Shown here piece after piece: positions 1 through 29,456 of a stretch of DNA of 64,000 nt. This DNA is from Hoplostethus atlanticus (Eukaryota > Chordata > Actinopteri > Trachichthyiformes > Trachichthyidae), in NCBI GenBank assembly GCA_034670405.1, contig JAXDDX010000302.1, forward strand, positions 62,001-126,000, written 5' to 3'. The notes below the pieces were generated by a model. The model was given only the letters and a program-made list of their open reading frames with translations. It did no database searches and was not told where the DNA came from. The stretch's first letter is position 1. Every line of letters starts with the position of its first letter. Both the position numbers and the translations under genes were made by a program.

Positions 1-82
1 GCCTCTGTCTCGGCCTCTGTCTCGGGCCTCTGTCTCGGCCTCTGTCTCAGCCTCTGTCTCTGCCTCTGCCTCTGTCTCGGCC
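1..82. repeat. GCCTCTGTCTCG minisatellite
   Basis: About seven imperfect copies of a 12-13 base unit (gcctctgtctcg) run from the window edge to about base 82. The array may continue to the left. It lies in the prkca intron upstream of the first visible C2 exon and has no visible coding role. Confidence 0.8.
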
Positions 83-493
83 TTGTTTTGTCAAATGGTG
101 GAAATAACATTTTGGACCAAAGCTCATCATTTTTTTCTGTTGCAATATGCCTGTTCTGTCCTCCTTCATAGCATTTTGATGGTGGTCGATACTCCAACCA
201 CTGTAATGCATGTATGTACAGCAGCCATATTTCAGTCGCAGTGGATTGGTCCTCAAGCTCCTCATTGACTTAACAAGCACATATTGTACTTCTGCTTTTT
301 TTTTTCTGTACAATATTTGTTTGATGTTGTTTTACAGAACAACATAAATACAAAACAGACACACACACACATTTTATTGGGTGCTAGGAGCGCAGAAAGG
401 GGAGGATACAGAAAGCAGGCAGTTCTTGTTGTATCTAAGCAACAACAGACAGTAGAGAGGGTCCTTGATCACTGCTGATGATGATGATTTCAT

Positions 494-538
<45 letters not shown>

Positions 539-645
539 GCATGTGCGTGCGGAAAAATATAGTATGTATGTGTTTTTGTGCATACACACTTCTATGGAGT
601 ATTTATGTAAGTTTGTTTACATGCATGGGTGCGATTGTATATCTG

Positions 646-681
<36 letters not shown>

Positions 682-860
682 GTGTGTGTGGGGGGTGTGT
701 GTTAGAGACATTAATATGTTGACAGCCCCATTGAACTCACTTGGATGTTGTGCTGTCAGCGCTGCCGTTAACGCCGCCACAACCAGCAAAAGGAGAACGT
801 GGGATGCTGAGATTTCTGTTCAGCTTGTGCTCGCTCAATGTGTTTGCGGGACTTTGTTTA

Positions 861-904
<44 letters not shown>

Positions 905-907
905 TGT

Positions 908-1660
908 TCAGAAAGCTGCAGCTTGTCTGGTGTTCAACCGCCCCAAGTTCTCCCATACAACTACCCTTCTCCGTTCTCTACACTGGCTCCCTGTAGCAGC
1001 TCGCATCCAGTTCAAGACCCTGGTGCTAGCCTATAGGGCAGTGAAAGGAACAGCTCCTTCTTACCTCCAGGCTATGGTCAAGCCTTACACCCCCGCCCGA
1101 CCACTTCGCTCTGCTGCCTCGAGGCGACTGGTTGCCCCGTCGCTCAGAGGGCCCTGCGGCCGATCTACACGGTCACGGCTCTTCTCTGTCCTGGCCCCGC
1201 AGTGGTGGAATGAACTCCCCACTGATGTCAGGACAGCAGAGTCGCTGCCCATCTTTCGCCGCAGGCTGAAAACCCACCTCTTCAGGAAACACTACCCTGA
1301 CTCTTCCTCTTAGCCTTGCCTATTTGTCGTCAATTATTTGTCTGAGCTCTTGTTTATTGGCTCTTGTTTATTTCATACACTTATTTGTCTTAGCGCTTGT
1401 TTATTTGATTCACTTATTTGTCTTGGCTCTTGTTTATTAGATTTTCTTATTTGTCTCATTTGTTTAAGAAAAAGTAGGTAGCTAAGTTATTGCACTCTTA
1501 CCTTAACACTAGTTATGCTCTTAGTTGCTTGTTTAGGAAGGAAATGCACTTACGATTTCTGGTGACTAGTAGTTTTCTTGCCTACCTATGTTGAATGCAC
1601 TTATTGTAAGTCGCTTTGGATAAAAGCGTCTGCTAAATGACTGTAATGTAATGTAATGTA

Positions 1661-1663
<3 letters not shown>
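908..1663 (+). mobile_element. 5'-truncated L2-like LINE, 3' end
   Basis: An open frame ends at 1313. Its last roughly 135 codons match the extreme C-terminus of L2/CR1-type LINE reverse transcriptases in fish: LHWLPVAARIQFKTLVLAY, a proline-rich PYTPARPLRS stretch, then WWNELPTDVRTAESLPIF and a basic KTHLF end. A 3' UTR follows and closes with the tail gtaagtcgctttggataaaa...gactgtaatg (1606-1648) and ATGTA repeats, which pass into a (TG)n tract. The polymerase and endonuclease domains are absent, so this is a 5'-truncated copy. The uninterrupted terminal frame suggests a fairly young insertion. A (TG)n tract also abuts its left end. The clade is a recognition by eye. Confidence 0.8.
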
Positions 1664-1700
<37 letters not shown>

Positions 1701-2599
1701 TCAAAAGAGGCACACAAGAGAGAGAAAGAGAGCATTAGCTAAGCACCCGTACTGGATATCTGAGGTTGAACAGGTTGTTAAACAAGACATGAACTTGACA
1801 CTGGGCTTATCAGACATGTAATTCTGAAAGGGAGACCTACGCTGCCCCCTATTGGACGTAGGTGGAAGAGCAGAATAAAGTCGAGAATTTTAAATGGTTT
1901 TCAATGTCATGTAAAGAAAAAACAAGAAAATCACTGATATCCTTATAGGAACTTGCAGTCTGTTGTACTCAGTAGTCAGTTTCTCCTATAGTATCATAAT
2001 ATTCCTTCTAAAGTTATTCTAGTATTGATATGTTTTGTTTTGTAAGTGTGTTTTTGATAACTGGAGTTGAGTGTTGAGTGCACGCTCTGTATTCAGCCCT
2101 GGGAAATCTCAGCTGTGGAGCCAGAATATCTTACCACCGTTTTAATAGAGAGTCCCAGTCAGTCGGTCGAGTCCTCGTAAGTTAACAGTGACTCTCTGAG
2201 GCATAACACGTCTCTCGGATGCTCAGCCGACTTCCTTTCGCCATCTGATTGCATTTCAGAGTCGGGGCGCTGGAACGGAGCTGATGAAAAGACTTTTGAG
2301 GCTCGCTTTCTGCTCTCCATCTGTCACGGCTTTCTCATGTTTTAGTGTCTTCACTGTGAGCTTTACCCCTGGAAACTTTAGACGTGTGTGCAATAGAAGG
2401 GCTATTATTTTCTGTTTTCTGTTTTATTGTTTCTCTGCTGTATAGCCTGTCTTGTGTTATGATATTATCACACATTTCTTCGTTCATCTAGAGCAGTGTC
2501 CTTGCCTAGCAGCTTGGATATGTTGGTTTCTCTTTTTTTGTTTCTTTCTTTCTGTCTTTCTTTCATTCACTCTCTTTCACATCAATTTAACATGGTAAC

Positions 2600-2639
<40 letters not shown>

Positions 2640-3092
2640 CTCGCTCTCGCTCTCTCTCTCTCGCTCTCTCTCTCTCCTGCTCTTTCCTTGTTGCTATGTA
2701 ACACTGCTCTTTTTTTTTTTGCCATTTGTGTGTTGTGACACAGGAGGTTAGCAGTCATGCCTCTATCACATAATTATTTACTCAGCTATTACCTAACCTC
2801 GCTCACTTCTGATTCTGATTGGACAGCCGATCCGTCCAATCCCTCCTCCAACGAGAGTCTTATTTTGTTATCGCCTCCTGTCTTATTTAGGCAGGATGCT
2901 GGGCCTCTTGTGTTTCTTGTCTGTCCTCGAGTTCATGCCTACATACACCGTATCACCCACCATACTGTAGGTGCCATTTCACACCGTGTCAACTTAAAGG
3001 GATGTTTGACAGTTTGCTCTGCAGCACCTGTTATGAGCAGATGAGCCATTAGCTGAGTAACTGAAGACTGTAAAAACTCTGACTTTGAATCT

Positions 3093-3132
<40 letters not shown>

Positions 3133-4094
3133 CTCCACTAGCATCTGCTGATAGTTTGTGATTCACTTATCCAGTGTAGCTCCTCATAAGTAAGAGTTAG
3201 ACCAACAACAACAAAGACTGTGCATGCTTTTTTTACATCACACCCACCATTGTTCATACATACTGTCTGTGCCCGTTCAGACTGTTTAACGTGAAGGGAT
3301 GAGCCTTTCGTTGAGTAACTAAAAAAAAAAAACGCCGGCTATGGAACACTTTGGCTTCTTCCCAGCATCTCCAGCTATCGATGTTTCATTCCAGGCAGTA
3401 AAAGTCTCTCGGTCTCGTCTCAGTCTAATAACACCATTAACTATTGTACTTCCATCTGATTATCAAGGCTACGTTTCAACATGTGTCTCCATTCAGTTTG
3501 TGTTGGCACTCAGACGCGCCGCGAATTCAAGTGCCACGAATTATGGTCATTGTAGTTCACTAAACACTAAATCTCGATTGTTTGAAAACTTCGCTGTGAG
3601 GATCACCAGCTTCGTCCGTTACGGCGCCCAAAATGAATCCCAAACAAAAATGTTCTTGGCTGGGCTGTTAATTTACCCAGGCAGCCGTCCAAATATTAAC
3701 ATTGTACGGGAAACACTGCTCATCATAGCCGATGCTAAAGAGGTTAGCATGGCGCAGCGGAGCGAACAGTCTACTGGGGACAGATGGATGATGTTGGTGT
3801 CCGTTCTCATCACTTAATGTATAAGTTGGCAGAAAAAAAAACTGGTGTATTCCTTTAAGAGAAAAGACAAAGATTTGGACATTTGGAAAGATGTATCTCT
3901 GCCCGGGTCTGGAAGACTCCAGATGGTTATTGTTTTCTAACCAGCCTTGAGTGAGTGGCGGTGACTCACCAGCAACCCTACACCCATCTGTCTCTCCATC
4001 CATCCCTCCATCTCCCCATCACTCCTCCATCTCTGCCCCTCAGCCCCTGAATCAGTGTGGTGTCACGGCTCTCTGATTCTGGCTGGTGGCGCTG

Positions 4095-4167
<73 letters not shown>

Positions 4168-4357
4168 CTCCATCCCTCTCATTCTTTCTTTCTCTTAAAC
4201 TGTATCTATAGTTGCATCCAGCAGTGCTGTGTCAATTCTAAGAAGAGTAAAAAGGGTACAGCGTAAAAAAAATATGAATTTGTTTGACAACCTCTTGTTT
4301 TTCAGCTGCAGTGAAAACAAGGCCAGGATTTATATTGGATGGCTTTCCACGATTCAA

Positions 4358-4399
<42 letters not shown>

Positions 4400-4418
4400 G
4401 CCCCCTCCCTTGGTCTAG

Positions 4419-21733
<17,315 letters not shown>

Positions 21734-22638
21734 GGAGAAAGCAGAGGGAGAGAGGGGGAGGGGGGGGGGGGGAGAAAGAGAGACATGGACTGTCTGGGAC
21801 TACAAGAACCTGCCAGAACTCCAAACCCCCCAAATGCTCTACTGTCAAAAAGACTCATAACTTCTTCTACAGAGTTCAGTGAACTAGTTATCAATATCTG
21901 TGTACTGAGGTGACTGAGGAGAGGTGAGTTACGGAGGAGAGAAGTTGGGGTCGGGACACCAAGTACATACCCTGTTAGTACAAATTGAGAAACGAGAAAA
22001 AGTAGAAGGGAATTACACGGCACTGTCATCTTTGCATCCTTTTACCCGTGCTGCCCAAACATCACAGGACATGTCAATTCCAAATCTCTATCGCTGAATT
22101 TCTCCAAACCTGCAGACATTTCTTGTTGTGTGAATGTGTGTACCGAGCACTATCCCATCATGCCTTTAGGTATTGATGTTAAGATGCAAGACATAAATAC
22201 TCCTCCTCCTCATCCCACTTATCTTCCTTCACGTACCATGCAACACGCTACAATGCAGACGAAAACAAAACCTATTTTTCTGTCCTATCCCTAGCTCTAC
22301 TTCCTCTACTTGCTGCGCTGACGTTTCTGAACTGCTACACATGTATATTATATTTATTTACTGAAGAAGAGATAGTCTGCTGTTACGTGAGTGCCAAAGT
22401 AGAAGTGGAACAAAACATTTTTATCGCAGATCTCACCGAACACCTGAACAACTGTATCAGTTTCTCGACACGAGTCCTCGTCAGCTGTAACGTCTATCCT
22501 CTTGGCTTGAGCCTCCAGCTTCCCAATGGTGTCAACACACTAAACCCTCGACAGGGACCATTTATAACGTCAGATGTTTTGTAGGGAGTGGAACTATATC
22601 GAACTCACGTAGAGAGATGGAAGCACAGTTAGGAGTTT

Positions 22639-22644
22639 AAATAA
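22639..22644 (+). terminator. prkca: Possible proximal poly(A) signal, prkca
   Basis: AATAAA about 0.9 kb after the prkca stop codon. Use is not shown; it would give a short 3' UTR isoform. Confidence 0.35.
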
Positions 22645-24192
22645 ATACTATAAATACGCCTTTTCAATAGAGTGTATGTTGCCTACAGTGTGTGTACAAC
22701 AGAGAACGTTATTCAGGACTTATAAATATATATAAATATATATAAATATATATATAGAGTCAGAAAACGGTGGATCAATCAGACAGCGTTTTGATGAAAC
22801 TATACAGATGCTATGTCCATATGCACAAAGCAGATCTCTGTTGCATGCTTATTTTCTGACTCTGTATCAGCAGTAGACTCTAGGATGCAGTACACGTCTG
22901 GTACCATCGTAAATCTTAGTATTATGATATACAGTATGTTACTATATAATTGTTCTATGTTTGAAAGTCTTATCCTGAAGAAAAGTTTATCACTTTCTAA
23001 TTGTTAAGGAAAAGGTTTTGTTCCCGTTTTATGTCCCGAGAGATGTCTACCCTGTATGTTGACCATTTTGTAAATATGTTTCAAAAAAGAGAAATTACTT
23101 GCAGATTTTATACCACGAACTGAATGTGCTTTTACTACCTTAGTTGGTTTGAACATTTCTATGTTTAGATTACCCCGAGATATAGCATTTGACTGAATCT
23201 TTGGTAGCTTTGGTATCAGCAAACCTTGTAATATGTATTTCCACTATTTATCCATTGTTTTCTACCAACCAATGTCATAGAGAATATGCAGCACCGATGT
23301 TTGACAGTGGTGCGTAAAAACGGTTGAATGCCCTCTTGCCTTGATCGTCTCAGGGCTGAATCCTTCGGTAATTCTTAACTGAATTGGAGACTGAATTACG
23401 GCGAGGGTTTCAGAGCCCCCCCTCCGTGGCTAAAACACGTTTTCCTGCTTATGTAGTGTGCATGCGTGAGGCTGGGCCTGATCTAAGCATGAGAAAGGCC
23501 CCTTGCATGCTACAGAGGTCCCTGGTGTGAAGCATGGAGTTTCCCACCGCGTCGTGCAGAACGAGACACACCTGTTCCTGCGAGGCATCATGCGCTTTTT
23601 CTCCCGGTCGTGTTCTCCTCGCTGTCGTGTGGCCTATACCCGCTTTAAGTCCTGCTTGGATAGAGCGTAAAAAAAATCATAAACAGACAAATATACTATA
23701 TGTAAAATTGCTTTTGTTGGCTTCTTGTTCACCGGTGCCAAACTGAGTGTTTTTCGCATTCAAGCAGGTGTGTCGAGCAGCACTGTCTCGAGGCTGCTAG
23801 GCTACTACCGAGGCACACAGAGCTACTACAGTGAGGCTTCTTAAACTGCCAAATTTAGGGAGGCTATACAACCTAGGTGTTCACCCCTGGAGTAGTCACT
23901 TCACCTACAAATGCACACTGATGTTACAATTGTCACATTTGGACCAAACTGAGATTTTAAAGGCTAAGAGAAAAAATGAATGTTTACATGTCTCACATTG
24001 AGAATCTGTGTCAGAGCAGAGGATGACCTTTGGCCCCATGACAGAGTGAACTCAAGTGTCAGGCTGGTCAGGCTACCATTAGAGCCACAGGGATATTTGT
24101 ATGTGTTTTTTTCCCTTTCACTGCCCCTGCTTTTGGTTAACCAGATTCTTCTTGTTCCTCTGTTAATTGTGGTATGAAGGATACTATGTATA

Positions 24193-24198
24193 AATAAA
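24193..24198 (+). terminator. prkca: Distal poly(A) signal, prkca
   Basis: AATAAA at the end of the prkca 3' UTR, followed within about 30-50 bases by T/G-rich sequence (gtattgtttggatgtgtttg), as expected downstream of a cleavage site. Confidence 0.6.
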
Positions 24199-24429
24199 GT
24201 ATGAAAAATGCTAAGCTGGTCTGATGTATTGTTTGGATGTGTTTGTAAAGTATTGGGTGGATGTGGTGCAGCCTGGCTTACTTCTCAAGTGGTTGTACTG
24301 CGATGCCGGTCATCTCCAGCCTTAATAACAAACCCTCCAAAGGGTAGGTATGTCTGCTATCTCGACCCAGACTGACAACAGCGTTTGTTCTGTCGCCTGA
24401 GAGAGAACACCACTAGAATAAACTCCATA

Positions 24430-24605
24430 TGACCTACCCACAAGTCTCTCAGTCAGAGATGAACTGCACTGTGTATTGTTTTCCTGCGCACTTGAACTAC
24501 AACACCTGTCAACAGGCGGCTGCCTTTGCACCTTGAAAGTGACGTTTCACTTCCTGTCAGTCTGCCGAGCGGAGCTGTCCTTGGTGCTGAAACCCCTCAA
24601 TCGCG

Positions 24606-24644
<39 letters not shown>

Positions 24645-24993
24645 ACTCTCTCTCTCTCTCTCTCTCTCTCAGCACCACTTTGTATTTGCATTCAGCTCGG
24701 CCCGTTGAAATCAGTCAGTTGAGTGGGACAAGGCTTCTGGTAGGTAGAAGCACCGTATCGCCTTGGCCGGACACGGGCCGTCAGGCCAAATCTACTGTTT
24801 CAGTGGCTTCACTTTCAGGTTTTCTCAACACAAGGATTTTTATTTTTGGTCGAATCGACGGAGGGCTCCTGAATTTCAAGCCGTGTTTTCTGACCAACCG
24901 GACTTTCTGCTCCAGTTCCACATTTTAGCACGAGCTTGGTTTAAAGTGCACGAAACGCGCCTCTAAGATTGGACATCTTGGACATACCAACAG
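24430..24993 (+). promoter_or_regulatory. cacng5: Possible cacng5 5' non-coding exon / promoter region
   Basis: The first cacng5 coding exon opens with a splice acceptor (28444-28445), so an upstream non-coding exon must exist. A good donor, caacag|gtaagaa, lies at 24993/24994, only 0.8 kb past the prkca poly(A) signal. The sequence before it has a CRE-like tgacgttt (24540-24547), a (TC)n tract (about 24605-24670) and an octamer ATTTGCAT (24684-24691). The left limit is arbitrary and the assignment is inference. Confidence 0.3.
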
Positions 24994-27615
24994 GTAAGAA
25001 CGGAAAATAAAAACATGTTATAGAGTCAACAGGGCTGCAGGCCTACATTTTGGTAGGTTATAACGGTTCGAGTTGGTTTGCATGTCATATTTGACTAGTT
25101 TGGTTCTTATTACTTTACTACAGATGTGTTGCGCGTGCTATAATAAAGTAATAGAGTTCGGCTCTGGGGTATTTAAAGTATTAAATAATAGGGCTGATGT
25201 GTTGGTTTAATATTATTGACTCGCAATAGTTTTGATTCCTTGAAAATGGACTATAGTAAATAGTAAACAGTATAGTACTAATTGACGTTTCAACATGAAA
25301 ATTGTTTCAGTGTTGTGAGTCACGAGAAGTTCCTAGACGAAAAACAACTGTAGTAGAATATATGATTTAATATATTTCAGAAGGATATTATATATAGGAA
25401 GATTCCTGTAAGTCCCTATAGGAATGTTATAGTGGTTTCTAGTTAGGGTTGACAGTGGAATTGATGTTTCAGAACCGACGACAGTTACATCGGATTATAA
25501 ACATGATTTGATATCTGGAGTTGGAGAGAAACCGAGAACCTTGACTCTATGATGGACACTTTGATCAGACAGCTCATTTTTATACCCTGCCAGTATAGCG
25601 CGTGAAGGTTTTTTTCTTTTTCTTTTTCTTTTTCATTTTGAGTGTGCGTGCGTGTGTTTCAACAGAATCGTCAAGCCTCAACATATTCGCACGCAGATGT
25701 CTGAAAGATGAGGCTCAGATTTCTTTAGTCAATGCAATATTGAAACATTGAGGTTTGTATGTGGCGAGATTGGAAAAGCAATTGTAATTTTGAAAGAAAT
25801 TGTAATTAACAATTAAATAACAATTATTGGATGAGAAATTACATGAAAATGATGTTTTGGAGCACCTAGTCCTCCCAAGTGTTGATACATGTAGTGTTTC
25901 CTTCCCTTTCAACTCCTCCAGAGGGGGAATAAGAACATATTCTTGCCAGTGTGGCTGGAGACAACTGATGGATGTTTGCTGTCCCACATGGGAGACCCGA
26001 GTTTGAATGCTTTCAGTTACACTTACTGAACACTTACTGAACATCTACCTAACCTTCAGAATATCTCAGTGTAGAAAAACAACATTCCCTGTAAACTAGT
26101 GGATTATAAGGCCAGCAGTGAGGCTGATGGGCATTCTGAAGAGGCTGTTGGTGAAAGACAGGAATTAGTATCAGCACTTTGTAGAGGCTGGTATATAATA
26201 GCCATTCTGTTGCTGAACCAATATTGTACTGTGGCAATGTGATTTTCAGTACCTGGTTGTGGGGAAAATCCCCCTGACAGTCATAATATCAGTAAGTCCG
26301 GACTGGAGTCTGAACTATATTGCTATTTTGATATTTGTGCACGAGGGTAAAAAAACACAGAGGCAAGAACAGAAACAGAACTAGCCCTTACCCATAATGC
26401 AATCAGTCTGTATCATATAGACCCCAACTAATCAAATGGTGACTTCTCATCCTTCTTATGCCTCAGAACACTGTCAGGCTTTTACTAAAAAGTGATGGTG
26501 ACATGCTTAAAATGTGTTATCAAAAAAGGATCAGAATGCAAAGAAAGCAAAATGACATAATGTTGTAGCTGACACTCAAAGTACCCTTCCCCTTAAATTG
26601 ATTCCTTCCTTTACTGTCCATAGACCATATACAGGATTTCAGTCACCACCCTGCCAGAGGATGATCAGTCTGCCAACTTCCTACTCTGATTTATGAATGA
26701 TTTTAGGGATGTTCAATCTCATAAAAGGTCGGTGGATTTTGCTCTGATTCGTGCCCATAAAATGTCACAACTCAACCCTGGATTCAAAATAATGTGAGCA
26801 TTTGTATTCACAGCAGATCTATGCCTTTTCTTAACTGCTGCAAATTAAACTGGTGTCTGAGTCTGGAAGCTTAAATGGGTTTATTATTGACTCACAGTTC
26901 ATTATTTCAGCATTGGCAGACAGAATTAAAGACTGAACCAGATTTCAGGTTACGGTCGTCATTGCGGCTATGAAATTGTCCTGTCAGAGACAAACCTGAA
27001 GAATCACAATACAACCATTTAACCATTTAAGTGGAAGAGTGTGTCCATAATGCATGTACTGTATATGTTTGTGTAACTAATTTGATAAAATGTGAAATGC
27101 TTTTGGTGATGGAATCAAACAAAGATTGATATGAATGGGATTTACTCTGAGGAAATCAAACAAGAAAATGTTTTTGACCAGTTATAAGGCTACCATTTCA
27201 TACCCTGCTGATCATGATGGATAGATTTGACTTAGTGTTGACATAACACATATCATGTGGACAGGAGGACGAGGGCAGGGGAAGGAGAAGAGGAGGTGTG
27301 TTCCTCCTCCTCCTCATCCTCTCTGGCCCTGTCTCTGCGTGACGTCCTCTTTCCCACTTACCATCTCTCCCTCCTTTCCCTTTCCTCAGTCAAGCTAAAG
27401 AAATGTTCCCCAATATGTGACACTCAGCCCTCTCTGAAAACACTGATACAGGATGTACTTTCAGTAGATTTAGATAGATAGACAGATGACACTTCCAGCC
27501 AATCAGGGCGCTTATTCACAGAATGAGCAGATGATTCCTACTTGCAACATCCCAACGGCTCTTCTTCTCCCTGGCCCTTGCTAGCAAGCAGTGAGTGGAC
27601 ATACCCCCAGCACAG

Positions 27616-27671
<56 letters not shown>

Positions 27672-28445
27672 TATAGCCATTGGGGCGAAGGTGATCTTTC
27701 ATTCTTTTGGGAGAAGAGGCTTAGTTGTGAGGATGTGTGTGCACCAGCTAAGCCAGTAGACCGTCCCATGTCCCTCACCCTGCTGCACCCCCCATCACTC
27801 CATCTTTCTGTCCTTACAAAGCACCTGCATACACCCACACTCCTCCAAGGCTCCCAGAGTGTCCTTTGTGCAGACCCATTGAGCTGATTGCATAAATACT
27901 GTGACGCTGTTGAAGTTTTCTTTAGAAAATTAACTCACACAGGCCATCGAATTTCTGACGCGAGGAACTGAATACCGCTGACGTCTAAATTGCCATAACC
28001 CTCATGAAAAAAACCCTTGAGGGGAGCTGGTTCTCCTTCCCCATCCTCTGACACATAAATAAGAGCCCCGTTGTGCACCCATGTTGGATGTCCCATTGTG
28101 AACATCTGTGTTTTCCTCTAGCGAGAGACAACTGAAGTAGGGAGATGATGTTCTCTGTTTCCAGACTGTCAGGGAGTAGCCATGGCAACATAATGACTTC
28201 TTCTGTAACCGCAGTGGTTACGAGACAGGAGATGTATTGGTGGAGCCCCATCCATATGATCCAGTAATGTGTAGCCCACTGAAGGAGCCGTGCTCGCGTG
28301 ACTGGCACTGGAATGAAGTTTGAAACTCACCTGATAGATGACACAGCTTGACAAAAGAACAACGGTCTGTGTGCGCATCGTGCGACAACCAACTTCCTTC
28401 GAGATTGTAATAGTCACCCTCTCTCTCTTTTCCTTTCTCCATCAG
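24994..28445 (+). other. Intron or intergenic region upstream of cacng5 coding exon 1
   Basis: 3.45 kb without coding exons. It holds a tttttc repeat at about 25611-25635, (TCC)n-like tracts near 27300, (CA)n at about 27612-27668, and at 28225-28332 the first copy of a direct repeat that recurs after coding exon 1. No named transposon was recognised. Confidence 0.6.
28225..28332. repeat. Direct repeat, copy 1
   Basis: About 108 bases, clearly related to 28806-28908: shared words are agccccatcc, atgatccagtaatgt, ggagcc, gtgctc, ggcactgga and aagttt. Two diverged copies in the same orientation flank cacng5 coding exon 1. They could be a local duplication or two insertions of one unnamed repeat. 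Confidence 0.75.
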
Positions 28446-28690
28446 ACACTTTCAAGCGCTGACCCCCCTGGAAGCTCTTCCCACCCCTGCGGCGATGAGC
28501 GCGTGCAGTAGGAAGGCACTGACATTGCTGAGCAGTGTGTTTGCGGTCAGTGGCCTGGCGTTGCTGGGGGTGGCGGTCAGCACAGACTACTGGCTGTACC
28601 TGGAGGAGGGCGTCATCCTGCCTCTCAACCAGAGCACCGACATCAGGACCTCCCTGCACTCTGGCCTCTGGAGGGTCTGTTTCCTGGCTG
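28446..28690 (+). CDS. cacng5: cacng5 coding exon 1
   Basis: Acceptor AG 28444-28445 preceded by a C/T-rich tract, 49 bases of 5' UTR, ATG at 28495, donor GT 28691-28692. Codes for the N-terminus, the first membrane segment and the GLWRVC part of loop 1, ending in the first base of a glycine codon. Confidence 0.93.
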
Positions 28691-29390
28691 GTTAGTATGG
28701 AGACTGGGGACTGGATGGATGGATTTTGGGTTGGATTCTTGGGACTTGGAGGTATTTTACTATTCTTACAGATAGCAGTCGAGCATGGCAAGCTAATTCC
28801 AAACTACAGGAGGTATATTGGCAGCCCCATCCAAATGATCCAGTAATGTTTTACTGAGGGAGCCATGCTCACCTGATTGGCACTGGAAAGAAGTTTAAAA
28901 ACCCACCTCCCACACACAAAAGTAATTGATAAGGCACTAGGGTAGATTTCTCTGCGTTTTTGCAGTTTAACAACTATTCATGTCTAATTCTGAACTGTGG
29001 AGGAGATGATGGCGTCTCTTTTTGCCGTGACTTCATCAGGTTAGAAGATGCTAAATCTAAATGTGCCAATGTGAGGGAAGTGATTGGTGCTGTCACAGCG
29101 TCATATCGTCACTGCATTAACCAGCACTAACTTTCACGCAGAATGACATTCACAATTACTTCCTCGGTGTGTACAGGATGTCCTGTGAGACGGGGGGTGA
29201 GTGGGTGGAGGATGTGTGCAAGAGGCAGCGTGAGAGAGGAAGAGAGAACGAGAGAATGTTTATTCCCTATTTCCACCGTACACCGAAAACAAGCTGCATG
29301 CAGAGTGTGCTCAATTCATACCGCACACAGACACATTCATACAGCTCAAGCCTGCTCATTGACATCATTGTAACTATGTTACTATAGGAT

Positions 29391-29456
<66 letters not shown>

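Larger units (their letters stand above)
1..4418 (+). other. prkca: prkca intron (C1B-C2 side), partial
   Basis: This is non-coding sequence upstream of the first visible prkca exon. No exon for the C1A or C1B zinc fingers could be recognised, so the stretch is read as part of one intron. It holds the edge minisatellite, (TG)n arrays near 497-534, 650-680, 860-902 and 1663-1700, the L2-like LINE end at 908-1663, and (TC)n arrays near 2602-2676, 3096-3129, 4104-4165 and 4359-4399. The last of these runs almost to the splice acceptor at 4417-4418. The rest (about 1700-2600 and 2700-4100) shows nothing I can identify. Confidence 0.7.
21734..24215 (+). other. prkca: prkca 3' UTR (predicted)
   Basis: About 2.4 kb with no competing gene, running from the stop to a canonical AATAAA (24193-24198) followed by a T/G-rich stretch. 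It has a 13-G run at 21760-21772, an earlier AATAAA at 22639-22644 that could give a short form, and a TATATAAA-type A/T repeat at about 22724-22756. PRKCA transcripts in other vertebrates also have long 3' UTRs. The exact end is inferred. Confidence 0.65.

Noticed and set aside
3341-3817. 158-codon plus-strand open frame
   Set aside because: No recognisable family, no splice context, intronic position; probably part of an old unclassified repeat.
2994-3858. Possible TTAA-flanked element (ttaaaggga... at left, ...tattcctttaa at right)
   Set aside because: Only about seven terminal bases match between the ends, too little to call an element.
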